From: Clostridiales bacterium
GTDB lineage: Bacteria; Bacillota; Clostridia; Oscillospirales; Oscillospiraceae
Reading direction: 5' to 3'
NCBI GenBank assembly: GCA_004555205.1
Contig: SFIY01000008.1
Span: 6,344 to 70,343, forward strand
DNA: 64,000 nt
The translations under genes were made by a program, and so were the position numbers. Within the stretch, counting starts at the first letter, position 1. Each line of letters begins with the position of its first letter. This document shows positions 16,544 to 25,798 of this stretch, piece after piece. The notes beneath the pieces were generated by a model. The model did no database searches and was not told the origin of the DNA. It was given only the letters and a program-made list of their open reading frames with translations.

Positions 16544-16583
16544 CTGTGTTACGGACATCGCCTTATATGTGTCAGCGTTCTTT
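16544..16583 (-). repeat. Right inverted repeat flanking the MerR cassette
   Basis: Read on the minus strand it starts AAAGAACGCTGACACATA, and ends ATGTCCGTAACACAG, mirroring 15381-15418. The two copies enclose about 1.2 kb holding the MerR gene, its promoter and the hairpin segment. No transposase is present and I see no target-site duplication. Confidence 0.7.
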
Positions 16584-16587
16584 GCCG

Positions 16588-17610
16588 TCAGCTCAATACA
16601 TACACCGTGCAGTCCCGCCGACCGAAGGCGCAGGCCTCATCGTAAGAGGTGAACCACAAATCCAGCTTATAGCCTTTGATACTGGTGCCGGTGTCACGGG
16701 CCACAGCCATGCCGTAAACCCAACTGCCGTCCACCGTCTGCACGAACATGCGTGTACCGTAGGGGAACACGGTGGGGTCCACGGCGATATTGCCTACGCC
16801 CACGGGATAACCGCTGGCGGTGGCCCAGCCGCCGGAATAGGCGGTGGTATTGCAGGTGGTGACAAAGTCATAGACCATGGTTTCGCCGGAGGCGAAGGTC
16901 AGATAACCGCCGCTGCCGTCATCATTGGGGTGTACGGATACAATATAGTCATCCCGGTCCACGGAGTTGACCAGCGTGCCGTATTCGATGATCTCCGTCA
17001 CGGAGTTGTCGGGCGTTTCCCCGATCAGCTCCGAGCTGACTACCTTGCCCAATTGATAGGTTTCAAGATATGTCTTGACCACCGTACCCTCCGCGCCCTC
17101 CTGCTTGACCCGCTCTGTGCCCTTTTTCAGCATCGGATTGCTTATGCGCTCGGTAGTGTAGGCGGTTTTCACGGTTTCCTTGCGCTCAAGCTGCACTTCG
17201 TCATCAATATAGATGGAAATGCCGCCGTTGGTATCAAGGATCACCATTTCCTCTTCGGCCGGCTTGATTTTCAAGCGCCTTAACAAGTTGTCCACGGTTT
17301 CGTGCCGGGTTTCAGCGGAATAGGTTTGTCCGTTCCACTTGATGCTGACCTCCTGCTCGGCGTCCAGCAGCAACTGCGCGTCGGCGGCATGATCGTCCAC
17401 CTTGACCTGCAGACCGTCCAATGACATATCGGCGGTGGGTCGGCCGCAAATCGACTGCGTAGCCGCGTCGCTGAGCAGCAGATAGTTGTATTCACGCTGC
17501 TCGATATCGCTCAGACAGAGGGCAAGCACAATGCCCAGACCCAGCAGCGGCAGAAAGATTTTCAGGCGCTGCATAATCCGTTCATCTATTTTTTCCAATA
17601 ATCGTTTCAT
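16588..17610 (-). CDS. YabE-like G5/3D-domain cell-wall protein
   Basis: 340 residues. One N-terminal transmembrane segment or uncleaved signal (about 15-35), a DUF348-type ubiquitin-like region (about 60-135), a G5 domain (about 145-225) and a C-terminal 3D domain (about 245-340) with NTTAYSGG, AVDPTVFPYGTRMFV and the Asp-rich RDTGTSIKGYKLDLWF. The 3D domain shares the double-psi barrel of MltA-type and Rpf-like enzymes, so peptidoglycan cleavage is likely. Acts outside the membrane. Related proteins (B. subtilis YabE, YocH) function in wall turnover. Confidence 0.88.
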   Translation of the reverse strand: MKRLLEKIDERIMQRLKIFLPLLGLGIVLALCLSDIEQREYNYLLLSDAATQSICGRPTADMSLDGLQVKVDDHAADAQLLLDAEQEVSIKWNGQTYSAETRHETVDNLLRRLKIKPAEEEMVILDTNGGISIYIDDEVQLERKETVKTAYTTERISNPMLKKGTERVKQEGAEGTVVKTYLETYQLGKVVSSELIGETPDNSVTEIIEYGTLVNSVDRDDYIVSVHPNDDGSGGYLTFASGETMVYDFVTTCNTTAYSGGWATASGYPVGVGNIAVDPTVFPYGTRMFVQTVDGSWVYGMAVARDTGTSIKGYKLDLWFTSYDEACAFGRRDCTVYVLS

Positions 17611-17702
17611 AGTACCTCACATAGCAGCCGCTTGGCGGCGCTTTTTTTCGTCAAGGAATGTACCAAATTGTAACTTTTGTAACAATTTGAAAAGTTGCAT
17701 GA

Positions 17703-17731
17703 AGTATATCACCATTACCCACTTTTGTCAA
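17703..17731 (-). promoter_or_regulatory. Strong promoter of the YabE-like gene
   Basis: Minus-strand TTGACA (17731-17726), 17-bp spacer, TATACT (17708-17703). The leader of about 85 nt contains a short GC hairpin near 17620-17642. The rest of the 17611-17934 gap holds no gene. Confidence 0.7.
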
Positions 17732-17871
17732 GTTTTTGGCATTTGCAGGAACTGCCGTGCCCACTTATGGGGCAAAATATGACAATAATATGGAAGATGA
17801 TGCTATATGTTGTGCTGCAAAAGTTACAGAAGTTACGATTGGAAACAAAATATAGCCCGCGGTAAAGACGG

Positions 17872-17901
17872 TTGAAAAAAGCGTGTTGGATATGATATAC
17901 T
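17872..17901 (+). promoter_or_regulatory. Promoter of rimM-trmD
   Basis: TTGAAA (17872-17877), 18-bp spacer, TATACT (17896-17901), 33 bp before the rimM start. Confidence 0.55.
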
Positions 17902-17934
17902 AAATGCAATATTTATGTGTGAAGGAGAGCATTT

Positions 17935-18447
17935 ATGCGCGCTATGTATATTCCCGTGGGCCGGATCGTCAATGCCCACGGCATCCGCGGTGAGGTGAAG
18001 CTGAACCCTGCCATGGGCTTTGATCCGGCGTTTCTGGCGGAATTTGATACCATATATATTGACGGCAAAGCTACGCCCGTAAAAAATGCCCGTGTCCATA
18101 AATCCACGGTACTGCTGACCCTGCCCGGTGTGGAGGATATGGATGCGGCGCTTGCACTGAAGGGCAAGGAGGTCTCCATCCTGCGCGACGATGCGGATAT
18201 GCCTGAGGACGCGTATTTTGACATGGAGCTGGAGGGCCTGACCGTGCTGGACAGCGAAAGCGGCGCAGAGGTGGGCCAGATCAAGCGCGTGCTGCACTAT
18301 CCGGCCCACAAGATCTATGAGGTCAAGGGCGGCGGCAGGGAATATCTGATTCCTGCGGTGCAGGGCGTGTTTATCGAATCCGTGGATATGGACGGCGGCA
18401 CCATGCGCGTTCATATGATGAAAGGATTGGCAAGCGATGAGAATTGA
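17935..18447 (+). CDS. rimM: Ribosome maturation factor RimM
   Basis: 170 residues, normal length. It assists 30S head maturation, binding ribosomal protein S19. N-terminal beta-barrel with VGRIVNAHGIRGEVKL and a C-terminal PRC-barrel ending YLIPAVQGVFIESVDMDGGTM. Start ATG 17935 sits 8 nt after GGAG; an in-frame ATG at 17944 is less well spaced. It overlaps trmD by 11 nt, a common rimM-trmD coupling. Confidence 0.96.
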   Translation: MRAMYIPVGRIVNAHGIRGEVKLNPAMGFDPAFLAEFDTIYIDGKATPVKNARVHKSTVLLTLPGVEDMDAALALKGKEVSILRDDADMPEDAYFDMELEGLTVLDSESGAEVGQIKRVLHYPAHKIYEVKGGGREYLIPAVQGVFIESVDMDGGTMRVHMMKGLASDEN

Positions 18448-19201
18448 CATCATGACACTGTTTCCCGATGCCATCGAGGCGATGATGGGCCAGTCCATTA
18501 TCGGCCGGGCGCAGGCAAAAGGCATTGTGACCATCGCCACCCACCAGATCCGCGACTACACCACCAATAAGCAGATGCAGGTGGACGATTACCCCTACGG
18601 CGGCGGCCGCGGTGCGGTGATGCAGGCCGATCCGCTGTACCGCTGCTGGCAGCATATCTGCGATGAGGCGGGGGAGCGGGTGCATACCATCTATCTGTCC
18701 CCCTGCGGCAGGGTGTTCGATCAGCAGCTTGCCAAGGAGCTGAAAGCGAATTACGACCGTTTGATTCTGGTCTGCGGCCACTATGAGGGCGTTGATGAGC
18801 GCTTCATTGAGGAGTGCGTGGATGAGGAGATCTCCATGGGCGACTTTGTCCTGACCGGCGGTGAGATTCCCGCTATGGCGCTGGCGGATTGCCTGTGCCG
18901 TATGGTGCCGGGCGTACTGCCGGAGGAGAGCTGCTATACGGAGGAGAGCCATTGGGACGGCCTTTTGGAATATCCCCAGTATTCCCGCCCCGAGGAATGG
19001 CATGGGCGCAGGGTGCCTGCCGTACTGCTCAGCGGCCACCACGGCAATGTGGCGGACTGGCGCAGGAAAGAGAGCTACAAACGCACCATGACACGCCGTC
19101 CGGACCTGTTTGCCCGGTTCGACGAAAGACAACTGACCACCAAGCACGACCGTAAGGTGCTGGCGGAAGCCAAGCGGGAATTGGCGGAAGAACAGGAATA
19201 A
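18437..19201 (+). CDS. trmD: tRNA (guanine37-N1)-methyltransferase
   Basis: 254 residues, cytoplasmic SPOUT-class methyltransferase that prevents frameshifting by methylating G37. The trefoil-knot SAM site is seen as LILVCGHYEGVDERF (near 110) and SMGDFVLTGGEIPAM (near 134), with DDYPYGGGRGAVMQADP near 50. The C-terminal helical domain with RRPDLF is present. Translationally coupled to rimM and followed by a strong terminator. Confidence 0.98.
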   Translation: MRIDIMTLFPDAIEAMMGQSIIGRAQAKGIVTIATHQIRDYTTNKQMQVDDYPYGGGRGAVMQADPLYRCWQHICDEAGERVHTIYLSPCGRVFDQQLAKELKANYDRLILVCGHYEGVDERFIEECVDEEISMGDFVLTGGEIPAMALADCLCRMVPGVLPEESCYTEESHWDGLLEYPQYSRPEEWHGRRVPAVLLSGHHGNVADWRRKESYKRTMTRRPDLFARFDERQLTTKHDRKVLAEAKRELAEEQE

Positions 19202-19205
19202 GCTC

Positions 19206-19242
19206 AAACAGTGCGGAAGGGAAGATTCCGCACTGTTTTTTT
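19206..19242 (+). terminator. Terminator of rimM-trmD
   Basis: A 13-bp perfect stem (AAACAGTGCGGAA and complement, 7-nt loop), continuing into a T-run to 19242. Confidence 0.92.
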
Positions 19243-19275
19243 GAAAAATTTTTCGTCCAACCGCCCATATTCGCC

Positions 19276-19304
19276 TTGACTTTTCCGGGAACATCGTGTA
19301 TGAT
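19276..19304 (+). promoter_or_regulatory. Promoter of ylxM-ffh
   Basis: TTGACT (19276-19281), 17-bp spacer, TATGAT (19299-19304). Confidence 0.6.
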
Positions 19305-19350
19305 ATACCTTGTTGTAAAGGAATATAACTTTACAGAAGGAGGAAATTCC

Positions 19351-19716
19351 GTGAAAAACCAGACCTTTCGCATGACCATGCTGTTCGATTTTTACGGTGA
19401 GATCCTCACCGAGCGGCAGAAGGAGTTCTACGACCTGTACTATAACGAGGATCTGTCGTTGGCGGAGATTGCTGAAAACTACGGGATCTCCCGCCAGGGT
19501 GTGCGTGATGTGATCGTGCGTGCCGAGACGATCATGACGGAGCTGGAGGACAAGACGGGCCTTCTCAAGCGTTTTATGCAGATGCGTGATAAGCTTACCG
19601 CCATCGAGGAAGCGGCCGCCGAGATCCGTACCATTAACTGCCGCCGGTATGATAATCCCCGTATAGGGGAGCTGGCCGCGCTGATTGCAGACAATGCCGC
19701 ATCGTTAAAGGAGTAA
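19351..19716 (+). CDS. ylxM: YlxM-type helix-turn-helix protein, SRP-associated
   Basis: 121 residues. A sigma-70 region-4-like helix-turn-helix is seen (LTERQKEFYDLYYNEDLSLAEIAENYGISRQGVRDVI, in parts LSLAEIAENYGISRQGVRD near 40-58), followed by a helical tail. YlxM proteins are encoded with ffh and, in streptococci, modulate SRP activity. A GTG start at 19351 is chosen because AGAAGGAGGAAATTCC immediately precedes it. Four bp separate it from ffh. Confidence 0.92.
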   Translation: MKNQTFRMTMLFDFYGEILTERQKEFYDLYYNEDLSLAEIAENYGISRQGVRDVIVRAETIMTELEDKTGLLKRFMQMRDKLTAIEEAAAEIRTINCRRYDNPRIGELAALIADNAASLKE

Positions 19717-19720
19717 ACCT

Positions 19721-21100
<1,380 letters not shown>

Positions 21101-21172
21101 ATGAAGTCTATAAGTGCTGAAGCATTTATGAAATAAAAAATCATCAATTTATATTATTGGAGGAAACAAACT

Positions 21173-21412
21173 ATGGTTAAGATTCGTCTGAGAAGAATGG
21201 GCGCTAAGAAGGCTCCTTACTATCGCGTGGTCGTCGCTGATTCCCGCTATCCCCGTGACGGCCGTTTCATCGAGGAGATCGGTTCCTACAACCCCTGTGT
21301 ATCTCCTGCTGAGATCAAGATTGACGCTGAGCGCGCCAAGGAGTGGATCAAGACCGGTGCACAGCCCACTGAAACCGTTCGTGCTCTGCTGAAGAAGGTC
21401 GACGTACTGTAA
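21173..21412 (+). CDS. rpsP: 30S ribosomal protein S16
   Basis: 79 residues, within the normal 75-90 range. Typical N-terminus MVKIRLRRMGAKKAPYYRVV and VADSRYPRDGRFIEEIG. Structural protein of the small subunit needed for 30S assembly. A strong TTGGAGGAAACAAACT precedes the ATG. Sits between ffh and khpA, as in many Firmicutes. Confidence 0.98.
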   Translation: MVKIRLRRMGAKKAPYYRVVVADSRYPRDGRFIEEIGSYNPCVSPAEIKIDAERAKEWIKTGAQPTETVRALLKKVDVL

Positions 21413-21427
21413 TTCGGGGGCAAAACC

Positions 21428-21658
21428 ATGAAGGATTTGCTGCTCTACATTGCCAGAAGCCTTGTGGAACACCCGGATCAGGTTACTGTGACTGAGGTGG
21501 AAAACGGCGATGAGCTGACGCTGGAGCTGCGTGTGGCACCCGAAGATATGGGTAAGGTGATCGGCCGTCAGGGCCGTATTGCCAAGGAGATCCGCACCGT
21601 GGTGCGCTCCTATGCCCAGCGCAAAGGCGTTAAGGTTTCGGTTGATATTTGTGATTAA
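21428..21658 (+). CDS. khpA: KH-domain RNA-binding protein KhpA
   Basis: 76 residues with a single type-II KH fold; the GKVIGRQGRIAKEIRTVV segment (near 43-60) contains the RNA-contacting GxxG loop (GRQG). Partners with KhpB in other Gram-positives, affecting cell elongation and division. Follows rpsP by 15 bp after a GGGGGC site and ends the operon. Confidence 0.95.
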   Translation: MKDLLLYIARSLVEHPDQVTVTEVENGDELTLELRVAPEDMGKVIGRQGRIAKEIRTVVRSYAQRKGVKVSVDICD

Positions 21659-21661
21659 CGA

Positions 21662-21697
21662 AAAAAAGAACCGTTCCGGAAGGAACGGTTCTTTTTT
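21662..21697. terminator. Terminator of ylxM-ffh-rpsP-khpA
   Basis: A 16-bp perfect stem with a GGAA loop (AAAAAAGAACCGTTCC and complement), U-rich on both strands. It also suits the convergent asnA. Confidence 0.93.
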
Positions 21698-21721
21698 ATG
21701 GAATTGTATAAAACAAAAATT

Positions 21722-22732
21722 TTACAGCAGCATAATGCCGGCCTTTTCGCACTGCTCGCAGGTGTCGGCATCCCACAGGCTGGCCTGCACTTCACCGATA
21801 TGGCAGGTGCCGATCATGAGCATGCACAGACGGGACTGACCGATACCGCCGCCGATGGTCAGGGGCAGTTCGCCGTTGAGCAGCATCTTGTGGAAGGGCA
21901 GTTCCCGGCGATCGTCGCAGCCGCGAATGGCCAACTGGCGATCCATGGCAGCCTCATCCACGCGAATCCCCATGGAGGAGATCTCAAGAGCGCGGCCCAG
22001 AACGTCATCCCAGAACAGGATGTCGCCGTTGAGCTGCCAGTCGTCGTAGTCGGGCGCACGGCCGTCGTGGGGCTTGCCGGACCGCTTCAGATCACCGCCG
22101 ATCTGCATCAAAAACACGGTCTTGTGCTCTTTGCAGACCAGATCCTCGCGCTCTTTGGCGGTCAGATCGGGATACCGGTCCTCCAGCTCCTGGGTGGAAA
22201 CGAAGTACACATCGCGGCATAGCTTTGTGTGCAGGCTGGGGAAGGCAATCTGCAGCGCATCGTTGGTTTCGCAGATGGCGCCTACGATGGCGCGCACCAC
22301 CTGACGCAGATAGCTCTCGTTGCGGTCTTCCCGCTCGATGACCTTTTCCCAGTCCCACTGGTCCACATAGATGGAGTGCAGGTTGTCCACAGCCTCGTCG
22401 CGGCGAATGGCGTTCATATCAGTGAACAGACCCTTGCCCACATTGAACTCATAGCGCTTGAGCGCCAGACGCTTCCACTTAGCCAGGGAATGTACCACCT
22501 GACCGTTGGCGCCCACATCGGGGATGTCAAAAGCAACAGGGCGCTCCACGCCGTTGAGGTTGTCGTTCAAACCGGAATTTTCATCAACAAACAGGGGAGC
22601 GGACACGCGGCGCAGATTCAGCGCATTGCTCAGATTCACCTGAAAATTGCTTTTGATAAATTCAATGGCCCGCTGCATCTCGTAAATGGAGAGCGGCGTT
22701 TTGTAGCCTTCGGGAATGTAGACTTTGCTCAT
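21722..22732 (-). CDS. asnA: Aspartate-ammonia ligase (asparagine synthetase A)
   Basis: 336 residues, matching AsnA length. Makes asparagine from aspartate, ammonia and ATP. It has the class II aminoacyl-tRNA-synthetase-like core: SAPLFVDENSGLNDNLNG near 44-61, KRYEFNVGKGLFTDMNAIRRDE (in parts KGLFTDMNAIRRDE near 100), SIYVDQWDWEK and GGGIGQSRLCMLML-like ending (GGGIGQSRLCMLMIG). Own promoter, no T-box leader. RBS AGAGGTGCTTACGC. Confidence 0.97.
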   Translation of the reverse strand: MSKVYIPEGYKTPLSIYEMQRAIEFIKSNFQVNLSNALNLRRVSAPLFVDENSGLNDNLNGVERPVAFDIPDVGANGQVVHSLAKWKRLALKRYEFNVGKGLFTDMNAIRRDEAVDNLHSIYVDQWDWEKVIEREDRNESYLRQVVRAIVGAICETNDALQIAFPSLHTKLCRDVYFVSTQELEDRYPDLTAKEREDLVCKEHKTVFLMQIGGDLKRSGKPHDGRAPDYDDWQLNGDILFWDDVLGRALEISSMGIRVDEAAMDRQLAIRGCDDRRELPFHKMLLNGELPLTIGGGIGQSRLCMLMIGTCHIGEVQASLWDADTCEQCEKAGIMLL

Positions 22733-22768
22733 GCGTAAGCACCTCTTTCTGTAAAAAATATGTCATGT

Positions 22769-22797
22769 ATTATATAACGCTATAAAGCGAAAAGCAA
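22769..22797 (-). promoter_or_regulatory. asnA promoter
   Basis: Minus-strand TTGCTT (22797-22792), 17-bp spacer, TATAAT (22774-22769). The leader of about 30 nt is too short for a T-box. Confidence 0.65.
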
Positions 22798-22821
22798 GAA
22801 GAAAAATCACAAAAATAAGAA

Positions 22822-22865
22822 AAATCGAAAAAAAGACAGGCATCGTCCGTAAAAGACGATGCCTG
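22822..22865 (-). terminator. Terminator of the DtxR-family regulator gene
   Basis: An 11-bp perfect stem (CAGGCATCGTC and complement), followed on the minus strand by a T-rich tract (TCTTTTTTTCGATTTTTC). Confidence 0.85.
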
Positions 22866-22872
22866 AGATGTT

Positions 22873-23235
22873 TTATTTTTGCGCAAATTGCTTCAATGCG
22901 GCAAAAGAGGTGTCGCTGATCACATGCTCAATGCGGCAGGCATCCTCTGCGGCGGTTTCCTCGTCCACACCCAGGCGCATCAAAAATTCGGTCAGAAATG
23001 TATGGCGCTCATAGATTTTTTCCGCCACCGCAAGGCCGGCCTCCGTCAGCGTTAAGAAGCCGCCTTCGTCCATTGTGACATAGCCGCCGCTTTTCAGCAG
23101 GCCCATGGCACGGCTGACACTGGGCTTGGAGTATCCCATGTACTCGCCCACATCAATGGAGCGCACCGTGTTGGATGTTCTGGATAACACATAGATCGTC
23201 TCCAGATACATTTCGCCGGATTCCTGCAGATGCAT
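22873..23235 (-). CDS. DtxR/MntR-family metal-dependent regulator
   Basis: 120 residues, the short form without an SH3 domain. N-terminal winged helix (SIDVGEYMGYSKPSVSRAM near 32-50, recognition helix), then the dimerisation and metal domain with ERHTFLTEFLMRLGVDEETAAEDACRIEHV, whose Glu/His/Cys positions (E, H in ERH; E, D, C; E, H in IEH) match metal ligands. GGAGGTGTATATC supports ATG 23235. Divergent from feoAB with operator palindromes between them, so an iron-responsive repressor (IdeR-like) is more likely than a manganese one. Confidence 0.9.
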   Translation of the reverse strand: MHLQESGEMYLETIYVLSRTSNTVRSIDVGEYMGYSKPSVSRAMGLLKSGGYVTMDEGGFLTLTEAGLAVAEKIYERHTFLTEFLMRLGVDEETAAEDACRIEHVISDTSFAALKQFAQK

Positions 23236-23266
23236 GATATACACCTCCTGATTAACATATATGGCA

Positions 23267-23295
23267 AGCATACCATACCCATTGAAAAAAATCAA
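23267..23295 (-). promoter_or_regulatory. Promoter of the DtxR-family gene
   Basis: Minus-strand TTGATT (23295-23290), 17-bp spacer, TATGCT (23272-23267). Confidence 0.55.
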
Positions 23296-23313
23296 GTTAG
23301 CAAATGATAACTT
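23294..23313. promoter_or_regulatory. Operator-like palindrome 1, regulator side
   Basis: AAGTTA-N8-TAACTT, a perfect 6+6 inverted repeat touching the -35 box of the regulator gene. It resembles the TTAG/CTAA-type sites of DtxR-family proteins. Confidence 0.55.
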
Positions 23314-23318
23314 TACTA

Positions 23319-23347
23319 TTGACTTTACGGTTAGCCTATGCTAATAT
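23319..23347 (+). promoter_or_regulatory. feoA promoter with embedded DtxR-type operator
   Basis: TTGACT (23319-23324), 17-bp spacer, TAATAT (23342-23347). TTAGC-CTAT-GCTAA (23331-23344), a perfect palindrome of the TTAGGTTAGSCTAACCTAA family, covers the spacer and -10 box. Repression by an Fe-loaded regulator is expected. Confidence 0.7.
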
Positions 23348-23386
23348 GTGACCAAAGAAAAATACAAACCCGATGGGAGGCACAAT

Positions 23387-23620
23387 ATGACACTGAATGA
23401 ATTAAAAGTCGGCAGCACGGCTGTTATTAAGACGGTAGGCGGCGAGGGTGCGCTGCGCTGCCGTTTGCTGGACATGGGATTGATTCCCCGTACATGGGTG
23501 ACGCTGCAAAAGGTAGCGCCGATGGGGGACCCTATTGAGATCCGCGTGCGCGGCTATGAACTGACGCTGCGTGTGGACGATGCGAAAAAAATCGAGATTG
23601 AGGAGGTGGCCAAGGCATGA
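23387..23620 (+). CDS. feoA: Ferrous iron transport protein A
   Basis: 77-residue cytoplasmic SH3-like protein that assists FeoB. Family features: LNELKVGSTAVIKTVGG at the start, LLDMGLIPRTWVTLQKVAPMGDP in the middle and VRGYELTLRVDDAKKIEI at the end. ATG 23387 follows GGGAGGCACAAT. It overlaps feoB by 4 nt. Confidence 0.95.
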   Translation: MTLNELKVGSTAVIKTVGGEGALRCRLLDMGLIPRTWVTLQKVAPMGDPIEIRVRGYELTLRVDDAKKIEIEEVAKA

Positions 23621-25626
23621 TTTTTGCATTGGTAGGCAACCAGAATTGCGGCAAGACCACGCTTTTTAACGCCCTGACCGGCTCGAACCAGCATGTGGGC
23701 AATTTCCCCGGCGTGACGGTGGACCAGAAGATGGGTCAGATCAAGGCGTATAAGAACTGCTCCGTGGTGGACCTGCCGGGCATCTACTCGCTGCGTCCTT
23801 ACACCCAGGAGGAGATCGTATCCCGGGATTTTATCATCAATGAGAAGCCGGACGGCATCATCAATATTGTGGATGCCACCAATATTGAGCGCAACCTCTA
23901 TTTAACGCTGCAATTGCTGGAACTGCGCGTGCCCATGGTGCTGGCGCTGAATATGATGGACGAGGTTCATGCCAATGGCGGCACGATCGATGTGAAAAAG
24001 CTCTCGGGTATGCTGGGCATCCCCGTTGTGCCGATCACGGCCGCCAAGGGTGAGGGCGTGTCGGAGCTCATTGACCAGGCCGTGCAGACGGCGCGGCAAA
24101 AGGTGCAGCCGAAGGTCTACGACTTCTGCGCCGGCAACTCGGCGGTGCACCGCTGTATTCACGCGGTGGTACATATCATTGAAGACCATGCCGACCGCCT
24201 GGGCATTCCCGCCCGTTTCTGTGCCACAAAGCTCATTGAAGGCGAGGAGGGCTTTGCCGATGAAATGGGCCTTGACCAGAACGAAAAGGAGCTGCTGGAG
24301 CATTGTATCGTGCAGATGGAGGCGGAAAACGGCCTGGACCGCAATGCCTCTCTGGCCGATATGCGCTATACCTTCATTGAGGGGGTTGTGGCGGCGTCTG
24401 TGGTCAAGTGCCATGAGAGCAAGGAGCATCGCCGTTCCATGCAGATGGATAAGGTGCTCACCGGCAAATATACGGCGATTCCGGTGTTCCTGGCGGTTAT
24501 GTTCCTCATTTTCTATCTGACCTTCCATGTGATCGGTGCGGCACTGTCGGATTATCTGAGCATGGGCATCGATGCCCTGACCGGCGTGGTGGATCACGGT
24601 TTGACACTTTACGGTATCAACCCTGTGGTACATAGCCTGATGATTGACGGCATCTTTGCCGGGGTGGGCAGTGTGCTGTCGTTCCTGCCCATTATTGTGA
24701 CGCTGTTTTTCTTCCTCTCCATTTTGGAGGATACCGGGTACATGGCCCGTGTGGCGTTTGTTATGGACAAGCTGCTGCGTAAGGTGGGGTTGTCCGGCCG
24801 CAGCTTTGTGCCCATGCTGATCGGCTTCGGCTGCTCGGTGCCTGCCATTATGGCCACCCGTACCGTATCCTCTGACCGTGATCGGAAGATGACCATTTTG
24901 CTCACACCTTACATGAGCTGCTCTGCGAAGATTCCCATCTATGCGGTCTTTTCCGCCGCCTTTTTCCCTCGATACAGCGCCCTTGTGATGATCGGGCTGT
25001 ATGTGACGGGTATCGTCATGGGCATTCTCGTGGCATTGGTGCTCAAGCATACGGCGTTCCGCGGCCAGCCGGTGCCCTTTGTTATGGAGCTGCCCAATTA
25101 CCGTATGCCCTCTGCCAAGAGTGTGGGACTGCTGCTGTGGGAAAAGGCACGGGACTTTTTAGAACGCGCCTTTACGGTCATTTTTGTGGCCACCATCATC
25201 ATCTGGTTCCTGCAGACCTTTGACACGCGATTGAATGTGGTCACCGACAGTGCCGACAGCCTGCTGGCGCTGGTGGGCCGGTGGCTCGCCGTCTTCTTCC
25301 GTCCGCTGGGCTTCGGTGATTGGCGCATGGCCACGGCGCTGATCTCCGGCTTTACGGCCAAGGAGGCGGTGGTGTCCACCATGTCGGTGCTGCTGGGCAC
25401 CAGTGTTGCCTCTCTCGGCAGCGCACTGGGCGCATTCTTTACGCCGCTCACGGCGCTCAGCTTCCTGGTCTTTACGCTGCTTTATACGCCCTGCGTGGCG
25501 GCCGTAGCGGCCATTCGCCGTGAACTGGGCAGTGCGCTGGATGCCTTTTTCGTGGTGCTGATGCAGTGCGGCGTGGCATGGATTGCCGCCTTTGCAGTCT
25601 ACCGGATCGGAGGAATGTTGCTATGA
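23617..25626 (+). CDS. feoB: Ferrous iron transporter FeoB
   Basis: 669 residues. Fe2+ importer in the inner membrane. N-terminal G domain: NQNCGKTTLFNALTG (G1), GNFPGVTVDQK (G2), DLPGIYSL (G3), NMMDE (G4). A helical GDI-like domain runs to about residue 290. The membrane part carries two Gate motifs (for example LLIGFGCSVPAIMATRT near 407 and LYTPCVAAVAAIRRELG near 628). Repressible promoter upstream of feoA; the Cys-rich peptide gene overlaps its stop (ATGA). Confidence 0.97.
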   Translation: MIFALVGNQNCGKTTLFNALTGSNQHVGNFPGVTVDQKMGQIKAYKNCSVVDLPGIYSLRPYTQEEIVSRDFIINEKPDGIINIVDATNIERNLYLTLQLLELRVPMVLALNMMDEVHANGGTIDVKKLSGMLGIPVVPITAAKGEGVSELIDQAVQTARQKVQPKVYDFCAGNSAVHRCIHAVVHIIEDHADRLGIPARFCATKLIEGEEGFADEMGLDQNEKELLEHCIVQMEAENGLDRNASLADMRYTFIEGVVAASVVKCHESKEHRRSMQMDKVLTGKYTAIPVFLAVMFLIFYLTFHVIGAALSDYLSMGIDALTGVVDHGLTLYGINPVVHSLMIDGIFAGVGSVLSFLPIIVTLFFFLSILEDTGYMARVAFVMDKLLRKVGLSGRSFVPMLIGFGCSVPAIMATRTVSSDRDRKMTILLTPYMSCSAKIPIYAVFSAAFFPRYSALVMIGLYVTGIVMGILVALVLKHTAFRGQPVPFVMELPNYRMPSAKSVGLLLWEKARDFLERAFTVIFVATIIIWFLQTFDTRLNVVTDSADSLLALVGRWLAVFFRPLGFGDWRMATALISGFTAKEAVVSTMSVLLGTSVASLGSALGAFFTPLTALSFLVFTLLYTPCVAAVAAIRRELGSALDAFFVVLMQCGVAWIAAFAVYRIGGMLL

Positions 25627-25766
25627 CGCTTTTGGATGTTTTGCTCATTTTGATCGTGCTGACAGCCGTTGTCGCGGCGGTGCGTTACATGGTCCGTCAT
25701 AAGGGCAAAGGCTGTCATGGCCATTGCGCCGGCTGCCGGAGTAAGTGCAGCCATTGTAAAGAATGA
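25623..25766 (+). CDS. FeoB-associated Cys-rich membrane peptide
   Basis: 47 residues: one N-terminal membrane helix (LLDVLLILIVLTAVVAAV) and a basic cytosolic tail with five Cys spaced as CHGHCAGCRSKCSHC. This is the FeoC-like partner class found after feoB in Firmicutes; binding of iron or an Fe-S cluster is plausible but unproven. The start overlaps the feoB stop by 4 nt. Confidence 0.88.
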   Translation: MTLLDVLLILIVLTAVVAAVRYMVRHKGKGCHGHCAGCRSKCSHCKE

Positions 25767-25767
25767 G

Positions 25768-25798
25768 AAAAAGGAACGGTTTTACCGTTCCTTTTTTT
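25768..25798. terminator. Bidirectional terminator after feoAB
   Basis: AAAAAGGAACGGT (25768-25780) pairs perfectly with 25784-25796, followed by T's. It overlaps the 3' end of the convergent DUF1461 gene. Confidence 0.85.

Noticed and set aside
22733..22821. T-box leader for asnA
   Set aside because: Asparagine genes can be T-box regulated, but the leader from the predicted promoter is only about 30 nt and has no T-box motif.
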